Origin: a virus
Direction: 5' to 3' (one strand)
Virus record (IMG/VR): IMGVR_UViG_3300021181_000041
Location: 1-23,208 of that record
DNA length: 23,208 bases
The notes beneath the pieces were generated by a model, which did no database searches, was not told the DNA's origin, and saw only the letters and a list, made by a program, of their open reading frames with translations. A program made the translations under genes and the position numbers. Below are positions 1 through 6,293 of the stretch, piece after piece. Every line of letters starts with the position of its first letter. The stretch's first letter is position 1.

Positions 1-239
1 TGCCGCTCGACACCTGCCTCTTCATACAGATCAGCGATCGATGCTCCGAACAACACGGCAATCTTGGTGAGTTGGAAGGCAGAGACTGCATTCATGCCGT
101 GTTCCGCTTTTTGGACCTGCTGGTAGCTGACGCCGATCACGGCTCCGATATCGCTCTGTTTAAGGCCGAGCGATAGCCGGTGCCTTTTAATGACGGCGCC
201 CATGGCACGGTTGAAGTCTTTGGGGGATGTATGGGGCAT
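1..239 (-). CDS. XRE-family HTH regulator, partial (3' end outside window)
   Basis: The reading frame from the ATG at 239 runs off the left edge, giving 79 residues. Residues about 14-67 form a classic helix-turn-helix: MGAVIKRHRLSLGLKQSDIG, then GVSYQQVQKAEHG, then a helix leading into LAxLFGASIADLYEEAG. This is the Xre/Cro fold, which binds DNA as a dimer. It starts 5 bases after the stop of the upstream gene on the same strand, so it is in the leftward operon. It may be a secondary phage regulator, separate from the main S24 repressor. The family call is firm; the target is unknown and the C-terminus is not seen. Confidence 0.85.
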   Translation of the reverse strand, partial: MPHTSPKDFNRAMGAVIKRHRLSLGLKQSDIGAVIGVSYQQVQKAEHGMNAVSAFQLTKIAVLFGASIADLYEEAGVER

Positions 240-243
240 TGGA

Positions 244-555
244 TTACTCGCCTATAGAGTCTGGTTGACGGGGTTCGCATTGCTCCCTTGTGGCGATGGA
301 GCCCTTCACCTTGCATATGGTGAATACCTTGCCGGTCTTCTTTGCGAGGCGGCTACCTTCACGGATTGCCGCCTGAACATTCGGATGGCGGTGGTAGCTG
401 AATTTGTGCTCACAGATGACGATGTACTCGCGCTCCTCAGCGGCCTCGAATGCGGCCAGCTGCTCGCGGAGACGATCTATCTCCTGCGCAGCCTCCGTAT
501 AAAGGGCCTGCCAGTCTGACCGGACCGGGACTGTTGTTTTGAGTGCGCGCTTCAT
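244..555 (-). CDS. Small coiled-coil phage protein
   Basis: 103 residues from the ATG at 555. That start was chosen over a longer frame because a GGAGG sits 5 bases upstream (561-565) and the ATG overlaps the previous gene's stop as ATGA. Residues about 17-47 (QALYTEAAQEIDRLREQLAAFE...) form a heptad-like charged helix. A basic segment rich in His, Arg and Lys follows. No family is recognised. Overlap with the membrane gene upstream suggests translational coupling in the leftward operon. Confidence 0.75.
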   Translation of the reverse strand: MKRALKTTVPVRSDWQALYTEAAQEIDRLREQLAAFEAAEEREYIVICEHKFSYHRHPNVQAAIREGSRLAKKTGKVFTICKVKGSIATREQCEPRQPDSIGE

Positions 556-743
556 CCCCACCTCCGTACTGCGGCGCGTTGCATGCGCCAGAAGGCGAAT
601 CCGCATCCCCCGAGAGTCATGAAAAGCGCAAACCATGGATTGATGTGCAAATACAGGCAGATCATCACCAGCTCATAGAAGATGCCGAAGGTGACGGCGA
701 GGGAGCCGTTAATCAAGATAATGGTTTTGAGGAGTCCGCTCAC
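552..743 (-). CDS. Small two-helix inner-membrane protein
   Basis: 63 residues. Two hydrophobic stretches are visible: about residues 5-29 (LLKTIILINGSLAVTFGIFY onward) and about 36-52 (PWFALFMTLGGCGFAFW). A basic tail follows (RMQRAAVRRWG), which suggests a cytoplasmic C-terminus. Its start overlaps the stop of the upstream gene and its stop overlaps the next start (ATGA at both ends), so it is embedded in the leftward operon. Function unknown. A holin-like role is conceivable from size and topology, but no endolysin is seen nearby. Confidence 0.7.
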   Translation of the reverse strand: MSGLLKTIILINGSLAVTFGIFYELVMICLYLHINPWFALFMTLGGCGFAFWRMQRAAVRRWG

Positions 744-997
744 TGGCCGCCCTCCCTCAATTTCAAATCCGCCGCCATCACAGTGACAGCATCGGCCTCA
801 TGGGACAGGCTCTCGTATTTGGCATGCCAGAAGTCTCGCGCGGCTACGGCCTGGTCCACGATATGCTCGCGCTCTATGCCTTCCCGAAGGTCCTCATCCA
901 CCCGGCCTTCGATGTAGCCGATGGTGTTGACGGACAGCACCGCAGTGACGGCAGCGCCAAAGAGGTAGAAGCGAGTCTCTGTTTTGCGCGAGATCAT
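740..997 (-). CDS. Small single-pass membrane protein with periplasmic helix
   Basis: 85 residues. A basic N-terminus (MISRKTETR) precedes one membrane segment at about residues 10-28 (FYLFGAAVTAVLSVNTIGYI). An acidic, helix-prone domain of about 55 residues follows (DEDLREGIEREHIVDQAVAARDF...). An N-in, C-out topology is likely. This resembles in outline the i-spanin type of phage protein, but no outer-membrane partner is seen, so the role stays open. It overlaps both neighbours by 4 bases. Confidence 0.7.
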   Translation of the reverse strand: MISRKTETRFYLFGAAVTAVLSVNTIGYIEGRVDEDLREGIEREHIVDQAVAARDFWHAKYESLSHEADAVTVMAADLKLREGGQ

Positions 998-1686
998 TGG
1001 GCAGTCCTCCAGCCTTGGCGGTTTATGAAATAGAGAGGTTGATAGTCCGCCATGGCAGACGCAGGCCTGACGTCGTTGTGCAGGTTGTCCAGTAGGTATG
1101 CGCGGCTGGCGTGCTTTACCTCCAAAACAGCGTGGAACTCTCCCTTATGCTTACCGCGAAGGATGCGGACGGCCACGAACTGCATGTCAGCGTCTGCAAC
1201 GCCGAGCGTGTAGAGGGCCTGGTATTTGGCTACTGCATAGTCACGGCATTCACCGCCGACTTGCGCGAATTGCAATGGAGTCTGCCACACGTTCTCTTCG
1301 CGGTAGGTGCTGGCGTCCTGTACATAAGGTATGGCGTTAATCTCCCGGTTTACTGCATCAAGCTTTTGCGCAAAGTCGGGAATTGTCCGGCTCTTTACCG
1401 TAACGGGATACGGATCTAATAGCTGGATGGCATATTTCCAGCCCGTAAGCTGCACCTGCATGTCGTAAGCGCAGGAGGTGCAGGGCAGGAAAATGAGCAT
1501 GCAAAGGCAGAGCATGGCAGCCAGATACGGCATTACCGGTGCATCGCCTTCTTCGATGTCCAGGTCACGGGCGGTGAAGCAATACGGGCAAACGCAACTT
1601 CCATCGTGGTCCTTCACATACAGGGACTCTGGGAATTCATCGCAGTCCACGAGCGCAGGGCAATAGCAGCACTTCATCATGCTCAT
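994..1686 (-). CDS. Membrane-anchored LapG-like (BTLCP) cysteine protease with N-terminal Cys-rich head
   Basis: 230 residues from the ATG at 1686. A GTG three bases earlier is possible, but GGGAG lies 6 bases before the ATG. Residues 6-36 hold a zinc-ribbon-like set of cysteines (C6, C7, C9, C31, C33, C36). Residues about 53-72 form a membrane segment. Residues 100-205 match the bacterial transglutaminase-like cysteine proteinase family (Peptidase_C93, LapG): the Cys147 motif GGECRDYAVAKYQ, His185 in EFHAVLEV and Asp200 in LLDNLHND form the catalytic triad. LapG cleaves the N-terminus of giant adhesins in the periplasm and releases biofilm cells. The protease should therefore face the periplasm and the Cys-rich head the cytoplasm. 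It lies in the repressor-controlled leftward operon, so expression on induction is likely. The Cys-rich head is unusual for the family. A shorter start at 1533 would leave a plain signal-anchored protease, but it has a poor ribosome site. Confidence 0.88.
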   Translation of the reverse strand: MSMMKCCYCPALVDCDEFPESLYVKDHDGSCVCPYCFTARDLDIEEGDAPVMPYLAAMLCLCMLIFLPCTSCAYDMQVQLTGWKYAIQLLDPYPVTVKSRTIPDFAQKLDAVNREINAIPYVQDASTYREENVWQTPLQFAQVGGECRDYAVAKYQALYTLGVADADMQFVAVRILRGKHKGEFHAVLEVKHASRAYLLDNLHNDVRPASAMADYQPLYFINRQGWRTAQ

Positions 1687-1925
1687 CACGGTCTCCCGGT
1701 GTCTGGGGTGAAACAGGAAAACTCGCGATGACCTGTCAGTTCGTCCAGCTCGGCGCAGAACTTCCTGTGCTCGGCTAGGCGCTGCTGAGCGTTTACTCGG
1801 GCCTCAATGGCTGCGGCGATGTCCGCTTCCATGGCGCGGGATGCGCGCATATTCTCGACGATGACCGCGCCATCTTGTTGGGTGGTGAGGATGCTTTGCT
1901 GAAGAAGGGCGAGGAGTTGGTCCAT
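1686..1925 (-). CDS. Small helical phage protein
   Basis: 79 residues, almost wholly helical and Ala/Glu/Gln-rich (ENMRASRAMEADIAAAIEARVNAQQRLAEHRKFCAELDEL), probably a coiled coil. It starts 2 bases after the end of the upstream gene, and its TGA overlaps the start of the LapG-like gene. No family recognised. Confidence 0.65.
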   Translation of the reverse strand: MDQLLALLQQSILTTQQDGAVIVENMRASRAMEADIAAAIEARVNAQQRLAEHRKFCAELDELTGHREFSCFTPDTGRP

Positions 1926-1927
1926 GG

Positions 1928-2191
1928 CTATGCCCTTTCTTCTTTGCGAGCATCGATCCGGGCATCCATGCGCTCGTCATAAGCACGCATGGCCTGATAA
2001 GCCTCGGAGAACTCATCGCGCAGGTCGATCTGGCCTGTGTCGGTCAGGGTGTAGGCGTACCGGTCAGCCCATTCCTCGGCATCCCTTACGGCATCTGCGC
2101 GTGAAGTGAGGACATCGGTCTCGGCATACTGGCGTCCGCCGAAAGAGTGGACGTTTATGAATACGGTGGGCTGGATGGTGCGGGAAGGCAT
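1928..2191 (-). CDS. First gene of the leftward operon, unknown
   Basis: 87 residues. The N-terminal half looks like a short beta sheet (TIQPTVFINVHSFGG); the C-terminal half is acidic and helical (EFSEAYQAMRAYDERMDARIDARKEERA). It is the gene nearest the leftward promoter (2223-2250). The ribosome site is weak: only GTGAG is seen, about 11 bases before the ATG. In lambda this position holds N, but there is no arginine-rich N-terminal peptide here, so an antiterminator role has no support. Confidence 0.65.
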   Translation of the reverse strand: MPSRTIQPTVFINVHSFGGRQYAETDVLTSRADAVRDAEEWADRYAYTLTDTGQIDLRDEFSEAYQAMRAYDERMDARIDARKEERA

Positions 2192-2222
2192 GGGTGGAAC
2201 TCACGTTGATTAAGTTCCGTGG

Positions 2223-2250
2223 AGCATAGCTGGAATATTCCATCAGTCAA
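2223..2250 (-). promoter_or_regulatory. Leftward early promoter (pL-like)
   Basis: On the minus strand a -35 TTGACT (2250-2245) and a -10 TATGCT (2228-2223) are separated by 16 bases. The spacer contains the perfect palindrome TGGAATATTCCA (2231-2242), so a bound repressor would block RNA polymerase. It drives the genes from 2191 leftward. Confidence 0.7.
2231..2242. promoter_or_regulatory. Repressor operator OL1 (perfect palindrome)
   Basis: TGGAATATTCCA is a perfect 12-bp palindrome. It is one of four sites of the form TGGA(A/G)(T/A)NNTCCA in the window, all located at the two early promoters. This copy lies between the -35 and -10 of the leftward promoter. Confidence 0.75.
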
Positions 2251-2259
2251 GAGGAAAAA

Positions 2260-2271
2260 TGGAGAATTCCA
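2260..2271. promoter_or_regulatory. Repressor operator OL2
   Basis: TGGAGAATTCCA matches the palindrome consensus with both TGG/CCA ends kept. It starts 29 bases from OL1 and lies just upstream of the -35, the usual place for a second cooperative repressor site. Confidence 0.65.
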
Positions 2272-2350
2272 ACACCTCAAGAATTTAACAAACACAACAC
2301 CAAGCGAAAATGCCGGTCTGTCGAAAGGGATTTGGAGCTAATTTGCGTTG

Positions 2351-2430
2351 GGGTTACTAAATAATTGATAACTTGATGTAAAAAGCTCCCCTAGGGGTTA
2401 TAGAAGTGACTGATATATCAAGCGTAACCC
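2351..2430. repeat. Cluster of palindromes in the cargo-gene leader
   Basis: The roughly 300-base stretch 2192-2491 has no gene. Besides the operators it holds GGGTTAC (2351-2357) inverted as GTAACCC (2424-2430), the perfect palindrome CCCCTAGGGG (2388-2397), and the perfect palindrome TGATATATCA (2411-2420). All lie just upstream of the rightward cargo promoter. They look like binding sites for another regulator, or a folded leader. Confidence 0.5.
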
Positions 2431-2432
2431 TA

Positions 2433-2461
2433 TTGACTTGGAAATAGGTCGGACGCAGAAT
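2433..2461 (+). promoter_or_regulatory. Promoter of the two-gene cargo locus
   Basis: TTGACT (2433-2438), 17 bases, then CAGAAT (2456-2461, 4 of 6 to consensus). Transcription would begin near 2468, just before the GAGG ribosome site at 2482. No repressor palindrome overlaps it, which fits expression in the lysogen. Confidence 0.5.
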
Positions 2462-2491
2462 TGCGTATTCAAAAATCCGACGAGGTCCCAC

Positions 2492-3790
2492 ATGACACTT
2501 GAAAAGCGGATATTTCAACTGCTCCTGGCGCTACTCTTTACCCCGTATCTGACAGGTCAGACCGTTGTTGTAGATTGGGTTGGAAAAACTCTCGTGTCCA
2601 GTCCAGCCAAAATTAACCAAAAGACAAGCGCACAGATCGAAGTTCAAAACGTGAATGACGTTTTATATAAATATTCCGTCCAGGTGGCTGCCACTCCACG
2701 CGTCGATGACGACTTTAGTACGATTGCTCAGGCATTCGTTCCAGGAAAAGCCGCCGGTGAAGGCGCGCCGGACCCATGCACTGATCTGGTCAAAGCGGTG
2801 CAAAATGCGGCAACTGCGCTAGGGACTGCTGTCACCGCTTTTTATCAAACTCCGGTCACCGGGGCGAAATGCTCAAAATCTGCACCGTGTAGCATTGACA
2901 TCGCCGATACAAGAACAGCATGGACAAGTGGGATAACCCCCCAATCTACAAGTGCGACAAACGCACTAACCGCGCTGCAGGCTGTACCGATCTGCAAAAA
3001 GACGTACAGCAACGAAATTACCAGTCTCCAAACAGCGCTCACAGATGTAAATGATAAGCATGATTATCTGTTCGCAGACAATCATTCTGTCCTCTCTCAA
3101 ACAACTTTGGATCCGGACACCGACTACACGATAAATGTGAAAGAGATGTATCTGGGGGCTGGGTCAAGCACCGGCACCCAAACAACGGCCCCTACCCTTT
3201 CAATAAAGTTTTCGCCCGCAACGGATCGATTGACATTGTCCGCCGGAGTGCTGCTGAGTGAAATTCAAAACCGCGGTTACTCTAGTCAGGCAGAACCGAA
3301 TTCCACCAATAGCGGGACACAGAATGTCCTAGTCGTTTCAGGCATAAGTACATTCTCCCCCCTCGCCTTGGGCCTACTGAATTACGAAATCCCATCGTTT
3401 AAGAAGTTGTCGTTTGGAAACGATAATATCGGCCTCGCGGTGTCAACTGGGCCGGTTTTAAGAATCGGAACAAAGTCAGATTCTGCCTCATTCGGATATT
3501 TTGCTGGGGTGAGCGTTCACATGTACCACCGCTTCTACATTAGCCCTGGAGTGCATTTCGGCCAATTCGCTGATTTCCCCCCTGGCTTTACGAAAGCGGG
3601 ACAACTTATACCAACCGGGTTGGGCACGCCGACGGCTGTGAATAGATACACAGCTAGGTTTTCATTCGGTATTACTTACAAGACGAAGGACTTTTCTGGT
3701 CTTGGGCTAACGGCTAGTGCAAAGGCGACCCCCTCGACCACTGCTTCGCCTACGAAACCGGCCACACCCACTCCGAAACCAGTAAATTAA
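2492..3790 (+). CDS. Secreted protein, possible outer-membrane beta-barrel (cargo gene)
   Basis: 432 residues from the ATG at 2492. The frame is open from 2438, but GAGG at 2482-2485 and a signal peptide (EKRIFQLLLALLFTPYLTGQ) fix this start. Residues about 25-75 look like a beta domain. A middle region (about 75-230) is Ala/Thr-rich and helical with several Cys. Residues about 240-410 show alternating hydrophobic strands typical of an outer-membrane barrel (IGLAVSTGPVLRIG, FGYFAGVSVHMYHRFYISPG, TARFSFGITYKT). A Pro/Thr-rich tail ends the protein. It is followed 56 bases later by the secreted protease, and the two probably form one operon. Both are AT-richer by eye than the phage genes around them, suggesting separate acquisition. 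I do not recognise the family; the barrel is an inference from pattern. Confidence 0.8.
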   Translation: MTLEKRIFQLLLALLFTPYLTGQTVVVDWVGKTLVSSPAKINQKTSAQIEVQNVNDVLYKYSVQVAATPRVDDDFSTIAQAFVPGKAAGEGAPDPCTDLVKAVQNAATALGTAVTAFYQTPVTGAKCSKSAPCSIDIADTRTAWTSGITPQSTSATNALTALQAVPICKKTYSNEITSLQTALTDVNDKHDYLFADNHSVLSQTTLDPDTDYTINVKEMYLGAGSSTGTQTTAPTLSIKFSPATDRLTLSAGVLLSEIQNRGYSSQAEPNSTNSGTQNVLVVSGISTFSPLALGLLNYEIPSFKKLSFGNDNIGLAVSTGPVLRIGTKSDSASFGYFAGVSVHMYHRFYISPGVHFGQFADFPPGFTKAGQLIPTGLGTPTAVNRYTARFSFGITYKTKDFSGLGLTASAKATPSTTASPTKPATPTPKPVN

Positions 3791-3846
3791 CACTCAATCA
3801 AATCTGTGATCGTCTTTAGGGTCGGTTTCCCAAGGGAAGGTGCGTG

Positions 3847-5046
3847 ATGAGAAGACTATTTGGCCTTGCATGGGTCTTGGTTTCAATGGCATCGATCCTG
3901 GCGCGATGCTGGGGGCAAGAAGCAGTGGATACAAGAGCAGCCTCTCAAGACGCGGTGACCAAGAGAATTGAAAGCCGCCAGGAGGCTTTAAGCGCTCTCC
4001 CTGCTGATAAAAAGCAGGCCCTCACAGGCGACATTCAAAAGGAGAGTCGAGAGCATTTCGGTTTTGATGCCTTTAAAAACGTAAATGACCTAATTGCCGT
4101 TGATCCTACGAAGCTTTCACTTGCACTTAAAGGCAATTTGGATATGACAGTTAACCACGTTGTCGTGCGGAATTTGTTTCCCCTCCTGGTCGAACCCACT
4201 GCGATCGCATCTACGGGAGATCAGGTATACCCCGATCTTCAAGCGGCGCTAAACGCCGAGAATACTAACCAGATACTGCAATTAGCAAATAGGGTTGGGA
4301 GGATCCGATATTGGGTGAAAACAGACCAACCTGAAGCGTCGGTCCCTGACTCAGCCGCCTATCTTGCAGGAACGGGTTTTGTGGTAGGTCCGGGGCTCAT
4401 AGCAACTGCCTGCCACGTGCTAGATTACATTACCGATGACAGCTCGGGTAGCAGCATGAGCTCTACCGTCTGGGTAAAGTTCGATCTGAGCGCCGATCCG
4501 AACACCCATCAAGCGTATGCGATATCAAACGTAGTAGGCAAAGGTTCACTCGAAGGAGAAGATTATGCCGTTCTTTCCGTCTCTGCGGTCAGCGAAGACG
4601 GCGCCTCACACCTACCGACAGCAGTTCCACTTGGAGATGACGCGAAGACGACGTTTGTAGGCGTAATTGGCTATCCGGATATCGATGGAGCCACGAAGGA
4701 GTGCGCACCAGGGGGAACGGGTTGTGACGAGACGGCCCAATGGTTCACCAATTTTGGCCAGAAAAATCCGGGTACGATAAAGATAATCTCACCGGGCAGG
4801 AAGACAGGCGGTTTCAGTCCAAACGGATTTCCAATTCTGACGTATGACGCACCTACTCTTGGTGGGCAATCGGGATCCCCTGTCATTGACCTCCAATCGG
4901 GATTGGTCGTGGGGCTTCATTATTGCTGCACTGGATATCAACCAAGTGGAAACGAGCCGTCTTGTGCAAAGCTACATCCCATTTCGTTGGGAGATGATTC
5001 TGAGAATGAAGGATTGGTTATTAAGGACGTTGTGATCCCTAATTGA
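3847..5046 (+). CDS. Secreted trypsin-like serine protease (cargo gene)
   Basis: 399 residues from the ATG at 3847; GGGAAGG at 3834-3840 lies 6 bases before it. A signal peptide covers about residues 1-24 (LFGLAWVLVSMASILARCWGQ). Residues 25-165 are a helical N-terminal domain of unknown type. Residues 170-390 are a chymotrypsin-fold protease: His190 in LIATACHVLD, Asp239 in GEDYAVL, Ser342 in GGQSGSPV. The triad is complete. Cysteines at 286 and 293 and the CC pair in LHYCCTGY may form disulfides, fitting an extracytoplasmic site. The gene follows the putative outer-membrane protein and lies between the two repressor-controlled promoters. Its substrate is unknown. Host-envelope modification, superinfection exclusion or defence are possible, none shown by sequence. 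Confidence 0.88.
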   Translation: MRRLFGLAWVLVSMASILARCWGQEAVDTRAASQDAVTKRIESRQEALSALPADKKQALTGDIQKESREHFGFDAFKNVNDLIAVDPTKLSLALKGNLDMTVNHVVVRNLFPLLVEPTAIASTGDQVYPDLQAALNAENTNQILQLANRVGRIRYWVKTDQPEASVPDSAAYLAGTGFVVGPGLIATACHVLDYITDDSSGSSMSSTVWVKFDLSADPNTHQAYAISNVVGKGSLEGEDYAVLSVSAVSEDGASHLPTAVPLGDDAKTTFVGVIGYPDIDGATKECAPGGTGCDETAQWFTNFGQKNPGTIKIISPGRKTGGFSPNGFPILTYDAPTLGGQSGSPVIDLQSGLVVGLHYCCTGYQPSGNEPSCAKLHPISLGDDSENEGLVIKDVVIPN

Positions 5047-5051
5047 GTGCC

Positions 5052-5108
5052 CGAGCAATTTGTTGTCTAGCCTCGTGGTCATAGCCTTCTGGCTAACCAG
5101 ATTGCTCG
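5052..5108. terminator. Nested inverted repeats between convergent genes
   Basis: CGAGCAAT (5052-5059) pairs with ATTGCTCG (5101-5108). Inside it TAGCC-TTCT-GGCTA (5082-5095) forms a second hairpin. It lies where the rightward protease gene and the leftward repressor gene converge, overlapping the repressor stop. There is no T-run, so a bidirectional terminator is only plausible. Confidence 0.35.
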
Positions 5109-5732
5109 CCCGAATACACGCAATTCATCTGGAATGATATCGTCAACGGGGTCGTACGCGGGATTGTCGCTAATGAGGCGAACAATTCGCCTCACCGGGT
5201 CAAAACGGAGTCTTTTCACCCTTAGAAGGCCATCGTAATCGATGACGTATATACCATCCTCGCGCGTGGCGGGGCCTTGGCTCATGTCTATCAGCATCGT
5301 GTCTCCGTCTGAGAGCGTTGGCTCCATGCTGTCCCCTACTGCTGATATGGCTGCGAGCTGTGAGGATGGAGAGCTAGTGATTCGTTGTAGCCAATCTTTG
5401 CGAAACCCTATGTGATATAGGATTACCGCGCCCTCCGAAACGCTTCCGGCTCCCATCGACGCACGCACGTCGTAGACGGGAATCATTACAACTTGTTCAG
5501 GTGGACTATCGGACTTGCTAGCGATTAGCGAATACGTAGCGCTGGGACCGTTGAGTGCAACCAGGACACGTTGTAAGCGATCGCCTCTGAGAATCTGGGT
5601 TTTGCCGCGTCTCAGATCGGCGATGTTGTGTGGCTTGAGCCCTGCCTCCTTCGCCAGCTGACTGTCTGACCAGCCACGTTGACTCAATCCCTCATCGATC
5701 AGGGCCAACAAGCTGTCTCGATTGAAATCCAT
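5079..5732 (-). CDS. Phage repressor, CI/LexA-like (HTH + S24 peptidase)
   Basis: 217 residues from the ATG at 5732. The frame is open further upstream, but that part has no fold and would cover the promoter. Residues about 6-60 are a helix-turn-helix (LALIDEGLSQRGWSDSQLAK, then AGLKPHNIADLRRGK). Residues about 85-215 are a peptidase S24 self-cleavage domain: cleavage site Ala95-Gly96 in ASMGAGSV, nucleophile Ser135 in AVGDSMEPTLSDGD, general base Lys173 in LRVKRL. RecA-stimulated self-cleavage at SOS induction is the known behaviour of this family. Operators at 5770 and 5812 lie just upstream, with further copies at the leftward promoter. The ribosome site is weak, as is common for repressors. 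TGGGAATATCCA at 5735-5746 may be a fifth, degenerate operator over its leader. Confidence 0.93.
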   Translation of the reverse strand: MDFNRDSLLALIDEGLSQRGWSDSQLAKEAGLKPHNIADLRRGKTQILRGDRLQRVLVALNGPSATYSLIASKSDSPPEQVVMIPVYDVRASMGAGSVSEGAVILYHIGFRKDWLQRITSSPSSQLAAISAVGDSMEPTLSDGDTMLIDMSQGPATREDGIYVIDYDGLLRVKRLRFDPVRRIVRLISDNPAYDPVDDIIPDELRVFGRAIWLARRL

Positions 5733-5769
5733 GATGGGAATATCCAACAACGATTGCGCCTTGTCATTC

Positions 5770-5781
5770 TGGAATGTTCCA
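5770..5781. promoter_or_regulatory. Repressor operator at the repressor gene
   Basis: TGGAATGTTCCA differs from the perfect palindrome TGGAATATTCCA at one base. It lies 38 bases before the repressor start and next to a possible weak leftward promoter (TTGCCG 5811-5806, CAGAAT 5786-5781, spacing 19), suggesting autoregulation. Confidence 0.7.
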
Positions 5782-5801
5782 TTCTGTTTTCCACTTTGCT
5801 C

Positions 5802-5830
5802 TTGACGGCAATGGAATAGTCCATCATGAT
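5802..5830 (+). promoter_or_regulatory. Rightward early promoter (pR-like)
   Basis: TTGACG (5802-5807), 17 bases, then CATGAT (5825-5830). The spacer holds the operator TGGAATAGTCCA, the same arrangement as at the leftward promoter. Transcription would start near 5837 and reach the Cro-like gene. Confidence 0.7.
5812..5823. promoter_or_regulatory. Repressor operator inside the rightward promoter
   Basis: TGGAATAGTCCA keeps the TGGA...TCCA ends of the palindrome and lies between the -35 and -10 of the rightward promoter, so occupancy would silence it. Confidence 0.7.
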
Positions 5831-5861
5831 GCGACGCGACAACTCGCGAAGGAGATCGCAT

Positions 5862-6089
5862 TTGGAAGGCCCTCAACAGAATTACAGGAAGGAATTACTC
5901 GATCAGGCGCAGCTATGGTGCAAGCACACTGGTAATAGGCTGTCCCATTTGGGCAGGCTCGTCATGAACGACAGTGCGTTCTTTATTCGCCTTGCAAAAA
6001 AGAAGCGGGGCGGATGTCGGATCGAGACGTATTTCAAAGTCAACGATTGGTTTCATAAAAACATGCCGGAAGTTGAAGGTAATGGTTAA
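5862..6089 (+). CDS. Cro-like small regulator (TTG start)
   Basis: 75 residues from a TTG at 5862. AAGGAG lies 7 bases upstream of the TTG, while the ATGs at 5826/5829 have no ribosome site and fall on the promoter -10 itself. The segment LSHLGRLVMNDSAFFIRLAKKKRGGCRIETYFKVNDWF reads as a compact helical DNA-binding domain of a kind seen in small phage or alphaproteobacterial regulators. It is divergent from the repressor and first under the rightward promoter, the Cro position. The fold is inferred from pattern and place. Confidence 0.75.
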   Translation: MEGPQQNYRKELLDQAQLWCKHTGNRLSHLGRLVMNDSAFFIRLAKKKRGGCRIETYFKVNDWFHKNMPEVEGNG

Positions 6090-6115
6090 TGCAATGAGGT
6101 TGGTCTTAACCATTA
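6080..6115. other. 10-bp stem-loop at the end of the Cro-like gene
   Basis: TAATGGTTAA (6080-6089) pairs perfectly with TTAACCATTA (6106-6115) around a 16-base loop. The stop codon of the Cro-like gene is in the left arm. No T-run follows, so it is either a factor-dependent pause or terminator like lambda tR1, or a protein-binding site. Confidence 0.5.
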
Positions 6116-6167
6116 ATTGAGAACTTGCAAGAAAAACTTTTGTGACAGTTGAGAAGGATTCTAAGCA

Positions 6168-6272
6168 ATGACCGCAACACTGGCTGATAGAGAAGAAGCT
6201 GCCCCCCGCCGTGTTTCCAACAGTGTCGCCGCTGACCAGCTGCGCTCTATCGTGCATACCAGAAATCTTTAA
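6168..6272 (+). CDS. 34-residue peptide resembling a GapR (DUF2312) N-terminus
   Basis: ATG at 6168 with GAGAAGG 10 bases upstream; ends TAA at 6272. Residues 15-29 (RRVSNSVAADQLRSIV) strongly recall the start of GapR/DUF2312 proteins, in which SVAADQLR is followed by a long coiled coil. Here the coiled coil is missing and the peptide ends HTRNL. GapR is a nucleoid protein of Alphaproteobacteria and occurs in their phages. This is either a broken remnant or a short dominant-negative form. Judged from memory of the motif, not from a search. Confidence 0.5.
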   Translation: MTATLADREEAAPRRVSNSVAADQLRSIVHTRNL

Positions 6273-6293
6273 TCACCAACAGAGGAGAAAGCC

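Noticed and set aside
740-997. Spanin (Rz/Rz1) call for the small membrane gene
   Set aside because: Topology fits loosely, but there is no nested lipoprotein frame, endolysin or lysis cassette nearby.
5079-5876. Longer start for the repressor at 5876
   Set aside because: The extra N-terminus has no fold, spans both operators and the rightward promoter, and starts inside the divergent gene.
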